From positions 1 to 64,000 of the forward strand of contig NZ_BMOT01000008.1 of the NCBI RefSeq assembly GCF_014647215.1: a stretch of 64,000 bases of DNA. Reading direction: 5' to 3'. Shown here piece by piece: positions 1 to 10,552 of this stretch (position 1 is its first letter; every line of letters starts with the position of its first letter). The notes under the pieces are model-generated. The model worked only from the letters and a program-made list of their open reading frames with translations, was not told the DNA's origin and made no database searches. Position numbers and translations under genes: made by a program. The DNA is from Shewanella aestuarii (GTDB lineage: Bacteria > Pseudomonadota > Gammaproteobacteria > Enterobacterales > Shewanellaceae).

Positions 1-43
1 TACCTTTTGCGCCCATATCTACTTTGATTAATGCTCTCTGCAT
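1..43 (-). CDS. Possible 5' end of an unidentified gene leaving the window
   Basis: On the minus strand an ATG at 43 opens a frame that stays open to the window edge and reads MQRALIKVDMGAKG. An AGCAGG-like purine stretch lies just upstream. Only 14 codons are visible, so no function can be given. It may be chance, because nothing beyond the open frame and a plausible ribosome site supports it. Confidence 0.3.
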   Translation of the reverse strand, partial: MQRALIKVDMGAKG

Positions 44-91
44 TTACCTGCTTATGTTCTCTTTTTTAAAATGATTATTGGCTAATGTTTA

Positions 92-253
92 ATACCAATC
101 GTAATAAATAACTGATCATTTTAGCTTGTGATAATACCTGATAACGGCGTTAGATTTTTTGATTGTAGAATAACTACTTATCAAAAAAATCTGCCTTGTT
201 ATCACGCATTTTTCCTACGCTATTTCTGGCCACTTATTTACTGTGATTGGTAT
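92..253. repeat. MITE-like inverted-repeat element
   Basis: The 162-bp element has 20-bp terminal inverted repeats at 92-111 and 234-253, 17 of 20 bases matching, with outer ends ATACCAATC and GATTGGTAT. A second inverted repeat lies inside: GATAACGGCG...ATTTTTTGAT near 130 matches the reverse complement of the segment ending in TTGTTATC near 203. The whole element could fold into one long hairpin. There is no ORF inside. It sits about 90 bp upstream of cinA. Its form suits a non-autonomous dispersed repeat of the kind common in Shewanella; copy number cannot be judged here. Confidence 0.65.
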
Positions 254-343
254 AAAACATTATGATAAATAGATCTATTTTCTTGCTATTGCCATATTGG
301 TTGCCTAACTTATGGGGCAATTACTGCATTAAAGGATTTAGTA

Positions 344-1618
344 ATGAAGCTAGAAATGATTTGTACTGGTGAAGAAGTATTATCTGGCCAGATTATTGAT
401 ACCAATGCTGCTTGGGTTGCTAACGAGCTAATGTCGCTTGGCATTGAAATGCAACAACGAACGACCGTTGGCGATCGTCTAGATGATTTAATCGCCGTGT
501 TTCAGGAACGGAGCAAATTTGCGGATGTTATTTTGGTTAATGGCGGTTTAGGACCTACTAGCGATGACATGTCAGCGCTTGCGATGGCCAAAGCCAAAGG
601 TGAAGCCTTAGTTGAAAATAGCCAATGGCGTGATCACTTAGTAGATTGGTTTACTAAGAATGGTCGTGTTATGGCTAAAAGTAATTTGAAGCAGGCTATG
701 CTTCCTGAATCCGCTGTCATGGTAGATAATCCCGTAGGTACTGCTTGTGGTTTTCGGGTAAAACTCAATAATGCGTGGTTGTTTTTTACCCCAGGGGTGC
801 CTTTTGAGCTTAAGCATATGTTTAAAGAACAGTTTGTGCCCTTTATTAATCAAGAGTTCGGATCGGGTGATAATACTCAATTACATAAACTACTGACTAT
901 CGGCTATGGAGAATCTGCATTAGCGGATATGTTGACAGAACTCACCCTTCCAACTGGGATTGAGCTAGGTTATCGCTCTTCAATGCCGCACATTGAAATA
1001 AAAATCTTTGCTCGTGGTGATAAGGCTATTCGTGCTTTACCAGAAGTAACTAAGGCGGTTAAACAATGTTTAGGTACAGCGGTCGTGGCTGATAACAAGC
1101 CTACGCTAGCTGCAGAGATCCATGGTCGTTTATTACAATCTGGTTTTAGTCTTAGTGTGGCTGAATCTTGCACAGGCGGGATGATCACCAGTCAGCTGAT
1201 TGATTTCGCCGGAAGTTCATCATACTTGCATCATGGATTAGTGACTTACAGTAATGAATCTAAGGTTAAAGTGTTGGGTGTTAGCCCTGAAGTTTTAGAT
1301 GATCATGGCGCCGTTTCCATCGCAACGGTAGAGGCTATGGCTGAAGGTGCGCGTAAGATTTTGGACAGTGATTTTGCTTTGGCTACCAGTGGCATAGCTG
1401 GCCCTGACGGCGGAACAGATGATAAACCTGTGGGAACGGTTGCTATTGCATTAGCTACCAAGCAGGGTATGTATAGCCAAATGATTAAATTACCTAGACG
1501 TTCTCGCCAATTGGTAAGGAGTTTAAGCGCTGCAGTTGCTTACGATATGTTACGCCGATCATTACTCGATGAGGCCGTGATTGTTGATTACCCCTCAATT
1601 GGCCGTTTTGATAAATAA
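344..1618 (+). CDS. cinA: CinA family nicotinamide mononucleotide deamidase-related protein
   Basis: This is a two-domain CinA protein of 424 residues, the usual length. The N-terminal molybdopterin-binding-like domain, linked to ADP-ribose pyrophosphatase activity in the family, spans about 1-170 and includes GGLGPTSDD at 67-75. The C-terminal CinA/PncC domain, from about 255, carries [13 protein letters not shown] and [10 protein letters not shown]. PncC activity deamidates nicotinamide mononucleotide in the pyridine nucleotide salvage cycle in the cytoplasm. The start is supported by AAAGGA eight bases upstream. The gene stands alone: a repeat element lies upstream and a shared terminator downstream. 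The old name 'competence/damage-inducible' is historical. Confidence 0.93.
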   Translation: MKLEMICTGEEVLSGQIIDTNAAWVANELMSLGIEMQQRTTVGDRLDDLIAVFQERSKFADVILVNGGLGPTSDDMSALAMAKAKGEALVENSQWRDHLVDWFTKNGRVMAKSNLKQAMLPESAVMVDNPVGTACGFRVKLNNAWLFFTPGVPFELKHMFKEQFVPFINQEFGSGDNTQLHKLLTIGYGESALADMLTELTLPTGIELGYRSSMPHIEIKIFARGDKAIRALPEVTKAVKQCLGTAVVADNKPTLAAEIHGRLLQSGFSLSVAESCTGGMITSQLIDFAGSSSYLHHGLVTYSNESKVKVLGVSPEVLDDHGAVSIATVEAMAEGARKILDSDFALATSGIAGPDGGTDDKPVGTVAIALATKQGMYSQMIKLPRRSRQLVRSLSAAVAYDMLRRSLLDEAVIVDYPSIGRFDK

Positions 1619-1630
1619 GTGCTGGAAACA

Positions 1631-1658
1631 AATAAAGCGCCCATGGCGCTTTATTTTT
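1631..1658. terminator. Bidirectional terminator between cinA and the lipoprotein gene
   Basis: An 11-bp perfect stem (AATAAAGCGCC pairing with GGCGCTTTATT) with a 3-base loop is flanked by T-rich sequence on the plus side and A-rich sequence on the other. It lies between the convergent cinA and the YceB-like gene. Confidence 0.8.
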
Positions 1659-1672
1659 AAAGGAGCTCTAAG

Positions 1673-2209
1673 CTAAAATTTTACTACCAATTTGCCTTTT
1701 TCAACGGCGAGTTCTTTAGTCATTTTAGCCATTAGTGCCTGATTAGTGTCATTCATATCCAGCGTATAAACAGGCTGGTTTTCTAGAAAACCACGTAAAA
1801 AAGTCATCACTTGTGGCGTTATTGCAGATAGTGTTTGTTCAATGTCGGCCGGTTCTGCACTGACACTCACTAAATTCAACTGACGTAAATAAACGCTTTT
1901 TGTTTGGCTGTCGTACCAAGGTTGTGCTTCAAATGTTGTTTTAAGCTTAGCGCTAATTGGCATTAGGGGATTGCGAATACTGACTTTTGTCGTAGCCGTT
2001 AACCCCATAATGTTAGGTTTGTCGCCTAAGCTAACTTGCATATCATTTAATACCAGATTAATACCGATAATCTGGTTACCTTGTTTTACCTCAAAGTGCA
2101 TTTCATTATTAAGGTAATTTTCTATCTCATTTTCAGTAATGCTGTACTGACTGGCGCAGCCAGTCAGTAGTAGCAATCCACTGACCAAAATCAGTTGTAA
2201 TGTTTTCAT
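1673..2209 (-). CDS. DUF1439 (YceB-like) lipoprotein
   Basis: The protein has 178 residues. A signal peptide ends in the lipobox LLTGC with the lipidated cysteine at residue 18, so it is expected to be anchored in the envelope. The remainder looks like the DUF1439/YceB family: a single small domain with alternating beta strands, whose biochemical role is unknown. The start codon shares one base with the stop of ppc (TAATG), so it is probably co-transcribed with and translationally coupled to ppc. No functional link to PEP carboxylase is apparent. Recognition rests on the lipobox and family resemblance, not on a catalytic motif. Confidence 0.75.
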   Translation of the reverse strand: MKTLQLILVSGLLLLTGCASQYSITENEIENYLNNEMHFEVKQGNQIIGINLVLNDMQVSLGDKPNIMGLTATTKVSIRNPLMPISAKLKTTFEAQPWYDSQTKSVYLRQLNLVSVSAEPADIEQTLSAITPQVMTFLRGFLENQPVYTLDMNDTNQALMAKMTKELAVEKGKLVVKF

Positions 2210-4857
2210 TAACCCGTGTTTCTCATGCCTGCGGCAACACCCGCGATAGTAAGCATTAGCGCCAATTGCACGTGCGCAGAAGGCTCTACTTCTTTACGTG
2301 TACGCGCTAATAGCTCAGTTTGCAGGAAGTTTAACGGATCAATGTATGGATTGCGAAGCTTAACTGATTCACGGTTCCACGGTGTGTGCGACATTAACTG
2401 ATCTGATTCCGTTAGCGACAGCACAGTATCAACGCCAAGTTGTAGTCTTTGGCGAAGTTTTTCACCTAAATGATGCAGTTCAGGTTTCACTAAGCAGTTT
2501 TCATAATAACGCGCTAAGTTTGGCTCTGCTTTCATGTAAACCATTTCTAGCATGGAAATACGTGTTTCAAAAAATGGCCATTCGGCTTCCATTTCACGCA
2601 GTAATGCTAACTCGTCACGTTCTATCGCAGCATTCAATGCTTCGCCTGCACCTAACCAAGCGGGTAACATTAAACGGTTTTGAGACCAAGCAAAAATCCA
2701 TGGAATAGCACGTAAGCTCTCAATGCCACCATCGACTTTACGTTTTGCAGGTCGGCTTCCCAAAGGCAGCTTACCTAACTCGACTTCTGGTGTGGCTGAA
2801 CGGAAATAAGGCACAAAGTCTTTTTCTTCACGTACAATCCCGCGGTAATGTAATACTGATTCTTCAGCAATACGCTGCATACAATCGCGCCAGGCTTTTT
2901 TCGGTTCTGGAGGCGGTAATAATGTCGCTTCCATAACGGCTGATGTATATAGCGCTAAGCTTTGTACGGCTAATTTAGGTAAGCCAAACTTAAAGCGGAT
3001 CATCTCGCCTTGCTCTGTCACTCGGATACGGCCATCTACCGAACCAGGAGGTTGTGACAAAATCGCTTTGTGTGCTGGTCCGCCGCCGCGGCCAATTGAG
3101 CCACCACGGCCATGGAATAGCATCAATTTAACATTAGCTTTATTACATACCGCAACAAGTTGTTCTTGAGCACGATATTGCGCCCAAGCCGCTGCCATTA
3201 CCCCCGCATCTTTTGCTGAGTCAGAATAACCAATCATGACTTCTTGCATGCCTTTGGTGTATCCACGATACCAATCGATATTTAATAACGACTCAATGCA
3301 GCTTGCCGCATTGGTTAAATCTTCCAGTGTTTCAAACAATGGCACAACACGCATTGGATGACTGCAGCCAGTTTCTTTTAATAGTAGTAACACGGTCAAA
3401 ACATCAGACGGTTTACCTGCCATTGAAATAACATATGAGCCTAAAGATTCTTTAGGTTGTTTAGCAATAAGCGCACAGGTTTTAATTACCTCTGCAACAT
3501 CATCACTTGGTTGCCAATTTGATGGTATCAATGGGCGGCGGCTGGTTAACTCGCGCAATAAGAAAGCTTGTTTCTCGTTTTCATCCCAATGGTTGTAATC
3601 ACCTAAACCTAAATATCGGGTTAGTTCAGCAATAACATCGCTATGGCGAGTAGAGTCTTGGCGGATATCTAGGCGCAGCATGTGAATACCAAAGCTGGCA
3701 AGACGTCGTAAAATATCCAGTAGTAAGCCGTTAGCAATCAACTTCATGCCACTATCGCATAAGCTATGGTAAAGAAGCTCTAATGGCTCTTGAAGATCGG
3801 CTTGGCGCCAAACAATATCACGGGTATCAATATCAGGATGACGACCTTCAAGACGTTCGTTTAAGTAGTCAATCGTTTTACGTAACTTACAGCGCAACTG
3901 GCGTAACACCACACGATAAGGCTCGTTACTGTTATCGGTCAGGGCCAATAATTCAGGCGTTGCTTGCTCCATAGATAACTCACCCACTAAAGCCACTACG
4001 TCTTTTAAATAAAGGCGTGCGGCGGCATGGCGGTTTCTGTCTAATACTTCTTGGGTTACTTTGTGGGTAACAAATGGGTTGCCATCGCGATCGCCACCCA
4101 TCCAGCTAGAAAATCTTACTGGGGCAATGTTGATAGGTAACTCTTTACCTGTACGTTGTTCAACTTGGTCATTTAGCTGACGTAAAAAGTCAGGGATAGC
4201 TTGCCATAACGAGGTTTCAATGGTGCTTAATCCCCAACGGGCTTCATCCACAGGAGTTGGACGTTCGCTGCGTATTTCGTTGGTATGCCATATTTGAGCA
4301 ATTAACTGACGTAAACGTAAGTTATTTTGGTTACGCTCGCGATCAGATAACTGGCTGTTTTCCTGGTCAGTTAAGCAATCTACCACGGCAGAGTATTTTT
4401 GAATTAATGTACGGCGAGAAATTTCTGTCGGATGTGCCGTTAACACTAAATCGATTTCAAGTTGCTTTAAGCAATTGATGACATCGTTTTCGTCTAAATC
4501 AGTATTTAATATTCTGCCAAGCAACTGCTCTACTGGATCGGGCACACATACCAATTCATCGCAGTTGCGACTGATAGTATGGTATTGCTCAGCAATGTTA
4601 GCTAAGTTTAAAAATTGGTTGAAGGCTTTGGCAAATGGGACTAATTCTTCATCAGGCAAAGATGTCAGCAGGGCTAACATTTGCTCACGTGAACTTTCAT
4701 CACCCTTACGAGCTTGTTTGGCGAGAATACGAATTTGTTCAACTTTCTCAAGAAATGCATCACCAAGATGGCTTTGCATAGTTTCACCTAAAATTTGGCC
4801 TAAATGTCCCACGTTCGATCTCAGTGAGGCATACATATCTGCCACTTGCTCTGCCAT
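2209..4857 (-). CDS. ppc: Phosphoenolpyruvate carboxylase
   Basis: The enzyme adds bicarbonate to phosphoenolpyruvate to form oxaloacetate, refilling the TCA cycle. At 882 residues it has the length of the bacterial enzyme. The catalytic histidine motif TAHPTE is at 140-145 (H142). The glycine-rich loop region [18 protein letters not shown] and the SDSAKDAG motif are present, and the protein ends in the conserved MRNTG. The gene lies beside the arginine genes, whose pathway draws on glutamate and aspartate made from TCA intermediates, but it is transcribed away from argE with a 150-bp gap. It is followed by the lipoprotein gene with one base of overlap. Confidence 0.98.
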   Translation of the reverse strand: MAEQVADMYASLRSNVGHLGQILGETMQSHLGDAFLEKVEQIRILAKQARKGDESSREQMLALLTSLPDEELVPFAKAFNQFLNLANIAEQYHTISRNCDELVCVPDPVEQLLGRILNTDLDENDVINCLKQLEIDLVLTAHPTEISRRTLIQKYSAVVDCLTDQENSQLSDRERNQNNLRLRQLIAQIWHTNEIRSERPTPVDEARWGLSTIETSLWQAIPDFLRQLNDQVEQRTGKELPINIAPVRFSSWMGGDRDGNPFVTHKVTQEVLDRNRHAAARLYLKDVVALVGELSMEQATPELLALTDNSNEPYRVVLRQLRCKLRKTIDYLNERLEGRHPDIDTRDIVWRQADLQEPLELLYHSLCDSGMKLIANGLLLDILRRLASFGIHMLRLDIRQDSTRHSDVIAELTRYLGLGDYNHWDENEKQAFLLRELTSRRPLIPSNWQPSDDVAEVIKTCALIAKQPKESLGSYVISMAGKPSDVLTVLLLLKETGCSHPMRVVPLFETLEDLTNAASCIESLLNIDWYRGYTKGMQEVMIGYSDSAKDAGVMAAAWAQYRAQEQLVAVCNKANVKLMLFHGRGGSIGRGGGPAHKAILSQPPGSVDGRIRVTEQGEMIRFKFGLPKLAVQSLALYTSAVMEATLLPPPEPKKAWRDCMQRIAEESVLHYRGIVREEKDFVPYFRSATPEVELGKLPLGSRPAKRKVDGGIESLRAIPWIFAWSQNRLMLPAWLGAGEALNAAIERDELALLREMEAEWPFFETRISMLEMVYMKAEPNLARYYENCLVKPELHHLGEKLRQRLQLGVDTVLSLTESDQLMSHTPWNRESVKLRNPYIDPLNFLQTELLARTRKEVEPSAHVQLALMLTIAGVAAGMRNTG

Positions 4858-5005
4858 ACATACTCCAAAGTCACTCGTTAAAATTGCCTGACTATCACAA
4901 TAACCATCGTACAGTATTCGGTCAATACACCAACACTGTGTTTTGTAATTTTATTTCGTTAATAACTTTCATATTGCACTATTTGTAGTGCTTATTTAGT
5001 TGTTA

Positions 5006-6157
5006 CTACTTAATACATGCGTGATAAATCATCTTTTTGATCAGTTCTACCGTAGGTGTAAGGTATTCCAAACCGATAAACTCATCGGGTTGATGTGCTT
5101 GATTAATACTACCAGGGCCTAAGACGAGGGTCTGACAGCCTAACTTATTAATGTATGGCGCCTCAGTTGAATAGTTAACCACTTCTGCTTCATGGCCAGA
5201 TAACTCTGCGACCAGTTTGGTCCATGGGTTATCTGCTTTACCTGCAAATGATTCGGCGCCAGGGTATAAGGTGCTGACACTAATACTGCCTGGGTACTCT
5301 TTGCTAATATCGCTTAAATAATTCAAAACCATTAATTCAAGCTCAGCCAATTCCATGCCGGGAAGAGGGCGAATATCAAGATGCAAATCACAACAGCCAC
5401 AAATTCGATTCGCCGCATCACCGCCATGAATATGGCCAAAGTTCATCGTTGGGTAAGGTACAGTAAAAGCATCTTCGCGATAGTTTTCACTTAAATGCTG
5501 TTTCAGTTTCATTAACTGACTGATGACTTTATGCATTACCTCAATGGCATTTAATCCTCTTGCGGGATCTGAAGAGTGACCGCTGCGACCGATAACTCGA
5601 ATTCCCTGGGCTAAATGGCCTTTATGCATATACACAGGTTTTAAGCTGGTCGGTTCGCCGATCACCGCATAATCTGGGGCAATCGCTTTTGAGTCAGCAA
5701 ACGCTTTGGCACCGCTCATGGTGGTTTCTTCGTCGGCGCTAGCAAAAATGGTTAACGGACGCTTAAAATCTTCAAGTGGCATATCTTTCAATGCTTCAAG
5801 GACTAACGCAAAAAAACCTTTCATGTCGCAAGTACCTAATCCGTACCAGCGATTATCCTTCTCAACTAACTCAAATGGGCTCTGACTCCAGCGGCCTTCA
5901 TCAAATGGCACTGTATCTGTGTGGCCTGCCAATAAAAGCCCGCCTTCACCTTGTCCCAAACGGGCAATTAAATTCTGTTTGTTGCGTGAGTCGGCCACTA
6001 CTGGCGTCTCACAACTAAACCCCAACTCGCTAAACCAGCTTTGTAACAACTCAATAACTGCATGGTTACTCATATCGTGCTCAGCTTCTAATGCACTGAT
6101 AGATGGCGTGCTAATTAATTGTGAAAAGGCACTTTTAAGGTTAGGTAGTGTGCTCAT
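5006..6157 (-). CDS. argE: Acetylornithine deacetylase (ArgE)
   Basis: This is a zinc-dependent M20-family deacetylase that releases acetate from N-acetylornithine to give ornithine in arginine synthesis. The metal and active-site motifs GHTDTVPFDEG, CDMKGFFALVL and ADEETTMSG are in order, and HQPDEF lies near the C terminus. The start chosen is the internal ATG at 6157 (MSTLPNLK), giving 383 residues as in the family; an in-frame ATG at 6181 would add eight residues and run into the putative ARG boxes. The gene is divergent from argC. With a linear ArgE rather than the ornithine acetyltransferase ArgJ, argA activity is needed from another locus. Confidence 0.95.
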   Translation of the reverse strand: MSTLPNLKSAFSQLISTPSISALEAEHDMSNHAVIELLQSWFSELGFSCETPVVADSRNKQNLIARLGQGEGGLLLAGHTDTVPFDEGRWSQSPFELVEKDNRWYGLGTCDMKGFFALVLEALKDMPLEDFKRPLTIFASADEETTMSGAKAFADSKAIAPDYAVIGEPTSLKPVYMHKGHLAQGIRVIGRSGHSSDPARGLNAIEVMHKVISQLMKLKQHLSENYREDAFTVPYPTMNFGHIHGGDAANRICGCCDLHLDIRPLPGMELAELELMVLNYLSDISKEYPGSISVSTLYPGAESFAGKADNPWTKLVAELSGHEAEVVNYSTEAPYINKLGCQTLVLGPGSINQAHQPDEFIGLEYLTPTVELIKKMIYHACIK

Positions 6158-6180
6158 TTGTGATCCTAAGTAGAAAAACA

Positions 6181-6219
6181 ATAAAATACTTATTCAGTAA
6201 TATTGCATAAATAATATTG
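6181..6219. promoter_or_regulatory. Pair of ARG boxes (ArgR operator) in the argE/argC divergent region
   Basis: Two matches to the ArgR half-palindrome consensus TGAATAAATATTCA are visible: AAAATACTTATTCA at 6183-6196 (11 of 14 on the minus strand) and TGCATAAATAATAT at 6204-6217 (10 of 14). Their centres are 21 bp apart, the spacing of two 18-bp boxes separated by 3 bp that a hexameric ArgR binds. The pair lies just upstream of the argE start and about 200 bp before argC. Control by ArgR is inferred. Confidence 0.6.
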
Positions 6220-6421
6220 TGTGTTAGTCTAGCAAACAGATGACTAAGGCACTACAACTTGAATGTAAGAAATGAAAATAAATATGTGTAAACTTGCTGT
6301 GAAATCCAATATACCAATAATTAAAGCGAACTTCCTGCGACGATAGCGCTAAATTAGACGTCCCCTGTCTAAATGCTTTATGCTAACACTTCCATTTATT
6401 ACAACAAAAGACAACAACACA

Positions 6422-7402
6422 ATGAAAAACATCGCAATTATTGGTGCTAGTGGTTACACCGGCGCGCAAATTACGTCTTTGATTAATGCAGATGCTAATT
6501 TATCTGTACAGGGTTTGTATGTCTCTGAAGGCAGTTTAGATAAAGGCCGTAAACTGGCAGATTTGTACCCTACTTATAGTCATATGTCCTATGTACTTTC
6601 CCCTTTAACGGCAGAGGCTAAAGCGCAAATTGTCGCAGAAGCAGATGCCGTGGTATTAGCCACTGAGCATTCAATTAGTTTGGAGTTAGCGGCGGAGTTT
6701 TATCAAAAAGGCTTGGCGGTATTTGATTTAAGCGGCGCGTATCGTTTTGCGGATGTTGCCCAATATCCTAAATGGTATGGCTTTGAACATACTCATCCAG
6801 AAGTATTGGCCGATGCGGTTTATGGTTTAGCTGAATGGAATGCTGAACAAATTCAGCAGACAAAAATGATTGCAGTACCTGGGTGCTACCCAACCGCATC
6901 ATTAACGGCGCTAAAGCCGTTAAAACCTTTTTTAACATCAGCTTATCCAGTAATTAATGCCGTGAGTGGTGTGACTGGCGCAGGACGTAAAGCGCAATTA
7001 CATACCAGTTTTTGTGAGGTTAGCTTAACGCCATACGGAGTATTAGGTCACAGACATCAACCTGAAATCGCCACTCAATTAGGCCAAGAAGTTATTTTTA
7101 CTCCACATTTGGGTAACTTCAAGCGAGGTATTCTCGCTACGATTACCGTGCAATTAAAACCAGGCACGACAGAAGCCGATGTAGCAAAAGCATATAGCGT
7201 GTATGACAACTCGCCAATTGTGACGGTTAAACATAACCAATTTCCAAAAGTTGATGATGTGGTTTTAACGCCAAATTGCCATTTGGGTTGGAAATACGAT
7301 GCTAACAGTGGCTACTTGGTTGTTGCCAGTGCAATCGATAATTTAATGAAAGGTGCAGCAAGCCAAGGTTTGCAATGTATCAAAATCCACTTCGGCGTTT
7401 AA
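6422..7402 (+). CDS. argC: N-acetyl-gamma-glutamyl-phosphate reductase (ArgC)
   Basis: ArgC reduces N-acetylglutamyl phosphate with NADPH to the semialdehyde, the third step of ornithine synthesis. The dinucleotide-binding motif [10 protein letters not shown] opens the protein and the active-site cysteine lies in VPGCYPTAS. The start is placed at the ATG at 6422, giving 326 residues beginning MKNIAIIGA, because the family starts right at this strand; the upstream in-frame ATG at 6380 would add 14 residues without homologous character. It is the first gene of argCBFG, with 25 bp to argB, and is probably controlled by ArgR from the divergent region. Confidence 0.95.
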   Translation: MKNIAIIGASGYTGAQITSLINADANLSVQGLYVSEGSLDKGRKLADLYPTYSHMSYVLSPLTAEAKAQIVAEADAVVLATEHSISLELAAEFYQKGLAVFDLSGAYRFADVAQYPKWYGFEHTHPEVLADAVYGLAEWNAEQIQQTKMIAVPGCYPTASLTALKPLKPFLTSAYPVINAVSGVTGAGRKAQLHTSFCEVSLTPYGVLGHRHQPEIATQLGQEVIFTPHLGNFKRGILATITVQLKPGTTEADVAKAYSVYDNSPIVTVKHNQFPKVDDVVLTPNCHLGWKYDANSGYLVVASAIDNLMKGAASQGLQCIKIHFGV

Positions 7403-7427
7403 CGGCTAATAAAACAAGGATATAAAA

Positions 7428-8207
7428 ATGACAACTCATTCTGTTTTAGTGCTTAAAGTTGGCGGCGCGTTATTACAAACTGAATCTGGCATGGCTAATT
7501 TAATGTCTGCCATTAAAGACATGACAGCAGCAGGTCAGAAAATTGTATTAGTGCATGGTGGTGGTTGCTTAGTTGACGAGCAGTTAACCGCCAACGGTAA
7601 AGAAATTATCAAGCTTGACGGTTTACGCGTTACCCCGGCAGATCAAATCGGCATTGTTGTGGGCGCATTAGCCGGCACCTCAAACAAAATCCTTCAAGCT
7701 GCGGCAGCCAAAGCGGGTGTCGTCAGTGTTGGCATGAGTTTGGGCGACGGTAATGTGGTTAAGGCGAACATTAAAGATGAACGCTTAGGTCTAGTCGGTG
7801 AAGTTACCCCGAATGACGCCAGCTATTTGAACTTTATTTTACAACAAGGCTGGTTGCCCATTTGCAGTTCTATCGCGGTGTCTGATGCCGGCGAAATGTT
7901 GAATGTGAATGCGGATCAGGCTGCAACGGCATTAGCCAAGTTAGTCAATGGCACATTGGTATTGTTATCTGATGTTGCTGGTGTGTGGGATGCAAACAAG
8001 CAAGTGATTAAAAGTTTGAACAAAAGCCAAATTGAAACCTTGGTTGCAGAGGGCGTGATTGAAAAAGGTATGAAAGTAAAAGTTGAAGCGGCTTTAGAAG
8101 TGGCCCAATGGATGGGGAAACCCGTTTTAGTTGCTTCTTGGCTAGAGACTGAGCAGTTAAAAACATTAGCACAAGGCGGGTCCATCGGGACTCAAATACA
8201 GCCTTAA
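7428..8207 (+). CDS. argB: Acetylglutamate kinase (ArgB)
   Basis: This amino-acid kinase family enzyme phosphorylates N-acetylglutamate with ATP. The 259 residues match the short, non-feedback-regulated enteric type rather than the longer hexameric arginine-inhibited form. The nucleotide-site motif LKVGGALL and the glycine-rich LVHGGGCLVDEQL lie in the first 50 residues, and the C-terminal half has ALAKLVNGTLVLLSDVAGV and the KGMKVKVEAAL lysine segment. AAGGAT lies upstream of the ATG. Second gene of the argCBFG run, 11 bp before argF. Confidence 0.95.
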   Translation: MTTHSVLVLKVGGALLQTESGMANLMSAIKDMTAAGQKIVLVHGGGCLVDEQLTANGKEIIKLDGLRVTPADQIGIVVGALAGTSNKILQAAAAKAGVVSVGMSLGDGNVVKANIKDERLGLVGEVTPNDASYLNFILQQGWLPICSSIAVSDAGEMLNVNADQAATALAKLVNGTLVLLSDVAGVWDANKQVIKSLNKSQIETLVAEGVIEKGMKVKVEAALEVAQWMGKPVLVASWLETEQLKTLAQGGSIGTQIQP

Positions 8208-8218
8208 TGGAGTAGTTT

Positions 8219-9124
8219 ATGAAGCACCTGTTGTCGATAAAAGAGTTATCTCAAACTCAGTTACTGGATATTTTAGCGCTAGCTAAAAAAATTAAAGCAA
8301 ACCCAGCTGAGTACCGTCGCGCCTTAGATGGAAAAAGCGTTGTGATGCTTTTTGAAAAACCATCACTGCGCACTCGAGTTAGCTTTGACATCGGCATCAA
8401 TAAATTAGGCGGTCATTGTTTATATCTTGATCAGCAAAATGGTGCTTTAGGTAAGCGTGAATCGGTGGAGGATTTTGCCACCAATATTTCATGCTGGGCC
8501 GATGCGATTGTTGCTAGAACCTATTCACATACCACAATTGAAAAATTAGCTAAGCATGGCAGTGTGCCAGTGATTAATGCCTTATCGGATCTGTATCACC
8601 CCTGCCAAGCACTTGCTGACTTTTTATCATTATCAGAGCAATTTGATGATGTCAGCAAAGCCAAACTAGCTTATGTTGGTGATGGTAATAATGTCACTCA
8701 TTCACTGATTTATGGCGCGGCAATTTTAGGCTTAACCATGACAGTGATTTGTCCAGAAGGGTATTTCCCTGACGCCTTAGTGGTTACAGAGGCGCAAGCT
8801 TTAGCGGCAAAAAATGGCGGTAAGTTGACATTGTCGGCCGACATTAATCAAATAGAAGGTCACGATGCTATCTATACTGACACTTGGATTTCAATGGGGG
8901 ATGAAACCTCTTTAACCGAAATTAAAGAACGTTTCAGCCCTTACCAAGTGAACGCAGAGCTTATGGCGAAAGCGGGAGCAAAATACTTCATGCATTGTTT
9001 ACCCGCGCACCGTGGCGTAGAGGTGACAGATGAAGTCATGGACGGCAAAGGTTCGTTAATTCTGGATCAAGCTGAAAATCGTATGCATGCTCAAAATGCC
9101 GTATTAGTCACCTTATTAAGTTAA
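8219..9124 (+). CDS. argF: Ornithine carbamoyltransferase (ArgF)
   Basis: ArgF joins carbamoyl phosphate and ornithine to citrulline. The 301 residues contain the carbamoyl-phosphate loop as SLRTRVSFD (the usual STRT is SLRT here), HPCQALADF, and the ornithine-side HCLPAHRG near the C terminus. These three together identify the transcarbamoylase, and the HCLP motif separates it from aspartate carbamoyltransferase. GGAG lies just before the ATG. It follows argB closely and precedes argG by 63 bp, so it is part of the same operon. Confidence 0.95.
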   Translation: MKHLLSIKELSQTQLLDILALAKKIKANPAEYRRALDGKSVVMLFEKPSLRTRVSFDIGINKLGGHCLYLDQQNGALGKRESVEDFATNISCWADAIVARTYSHTTIEKLAKHGSVPVINALSDLYHPCQALADFLSLSEQFDDVSKAKLAYVGDGNNVTHSLIYGAAILGLTMTVICPEGYFPDALVVTEAQALAAKNGGKLTLSADINQIEGHDAIYTDTWISMGDETSLTEIKERFSPYQVNAELMAKAGAKYFMHCLPAHRGVEVTDEVMDGKGSLILDQAENRMHAQNAVLVTLLS

Positions 9125-9187
9125 TACTGTTAGCAGTGTTAATCGTTAAATTGAACAGCGTTAAGTCGCAGATTTTAGGAAGAAAAC

Positions 9188-10411
9188 ATGTCTAGTGCAG
9201 TGAAAAAAACCGGCGTTAAAAAAGTCGTATTAGCTTACTCAGGTGGGTTAGACACCTCAGCCATCATTCCATGGTTAAAAGAAACCTATGATGACTGTGA
9301 GATTGTGGCATTTTGTGCTGACGTTGGTCAGGGCGAAGAAGAGTTAATAGGCTTACATGAAAAGGCTATCGCATCAGGTGCTTCTGAGTGTCATATCGTT
9401 GATCTAAAAGAAGAGTTTGTTGCCGATTATATCTACCCAACTATTGCTACTGGCGCAATTTATGAGGGCACCTACTTGTTAGGTACGTCTATGGCGCGTC
9501 CGATTATTGCTAAAGCGCAAGTTGAAGTGGCTCGCAAAGTGGGCGCAGACGCCGTATGTCATGGTTGTACTGGTAAAGGTAATGATCAGGTGCGTTTTGA
9601 AGGGTGTTTTGCTGCGCTAGCACCAGATTTAAAAGTGATTGCACCATGGCGAGAGTGGGAAATGCGTAGTCGTGAAGACTTACTTGCCTACTTGGCAGAG
9701 CGTGACATTAAAACCAGTGCCTCAGCGACTAAAATTTATAGCCGTGATGCAAACGCATGGCACATTTCACACGAAGGTGGCGAGTTAGAAGATCCGTGGA
9801 ACGAGCCATCAAAAGGTGTGTGGACGCTAACCGTTGCCCCAGAAGATGCACCGAACGAGCCTGAATATGTGTCACTGGCGATTAAAAATGGCCGTGTGAC
9901 CCACGTAAATGATGAAGCATTGTCGCCCTATGCGGCATTAATGAAGTTAAATGATATTGCTGGTAAACACGGTGTAGGCCGTATCGATATTACTGAAAAC
10001 CGTTTAGTCGGCATGAAGTCACGTGGTTGCTACGAAACACCTGGCGGCACTGTAATGTTTGCAGGCTTGCGCGCCATTGAAGAGTTGGTGCTAGATAAAA
10101 CTAGCCGTACTTGGCGTGAACAAATTGCCGGCCAAATGTCGCATCTAGTCTATGACGGTCGCTGGTTTACGCCGTTATGTAAGTCGCTTATTGCAGCATC
10201 TGAATCTTTAGCAGAATCAGTTAATGGTGATGTGGTGATCAAGCTTTATAAAGGCCAAGCAACACCGGTTAAAAAGCGCTCGCCAAATAGCTTATATTCA
10301 GAATCATTCGCCACCTTTGGTGAAGATGATGTATATGACCAAAAGCACGCTGAAGGCTTTATCCGTTTATATTCTTTAGCTAGCCGAATTCGCGCGCTAA
10401 ATAGCAAATAA
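9188..10411 (+). CDS. argG: Argininosuccinate synthase (ArgG)
   Basis: The enzyme condenses citrulline and aspartate with ATP to argininosuccinate. The N-terminal PP-loop motif [10 protein letters not shown] marks the N-type ATP pyrophosphatase fold, and the family motifs [15 protein letters not shown] and [17 protein letters not shown] are present. The 407 residues match the common bacterial length. AGGAAG lies seven bases upstream of the ATG. It ends the argCBFG block; a small terminator-like hairpin separates it from argH. Confidence 0.97.
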   Translation: MSSAVKKTGVKKVVLAYSGGLDTSAIIPWLKETYDDCEIVAFCADVGQGEEELIGLHEKAIASGASECHIVDLKEEFVADYIYPTIATGAIYEGTYLLGTSMARPIIAKAQVEVARKVGADAVCHGCTGKGNDQVRFEGCFAALAPDLKVIAPWREWEMRSREDLLAYLAERDIKTSASATKIYSRDANAWHISHEGGELEDPWNEPSKGVWTLTVAPEDAPNEPEYVSLAIKNGRVTHVNDEALSPYAALMKLNDIAGKHGVGRIDITENRLVGMKSRGCYETPGGTVMFAGLRAIEELVLDKTSRTWREQIAGQMSHLVYDGRWFTPLCKSLIAASESLAESVNGDVVIKLYKGQATPVKKRSPNSLYSESFATFGEDDVYDQKHAEGFIRLYSLASRIRALNSK

Positions 10412-10430
10412 ACATAAAGCTCACGATATT

Positions 10431-10455
10431 AGGGCGCTATTAGGCGCCCTTCTTG
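10431..10455 (+). terminator. Terminator-like hairpin between argG and argH
   Basis: A 7-bp perfect GC-rich stem (AGGGCGC with GCGCCCT, 10431-10437 and 10444-10450) has a 6-base loop and a short T-rich tail. It probably reduces or ends read-through from argG, which would leave argH with a promoter of its own in the 100 bp that follow. Confidence 0.6.
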
Positions 10456-10552
10456 TAATCACTTTTACTCTCGTACAAAGAGTGCTTACCAGAAGTAAAT
10501 ACTCATAAAATCGACATAATTGAATAGCTACAGCTAAAAAGAGGATACCGAC

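Noticed and set aside
4475..4891. Plus-strand 138-codon ORF within ppc
   Set aside because: Shadow of the ppc reading frame, with no ribosome site and serine/cysteine-rich content typical of antisense frames.
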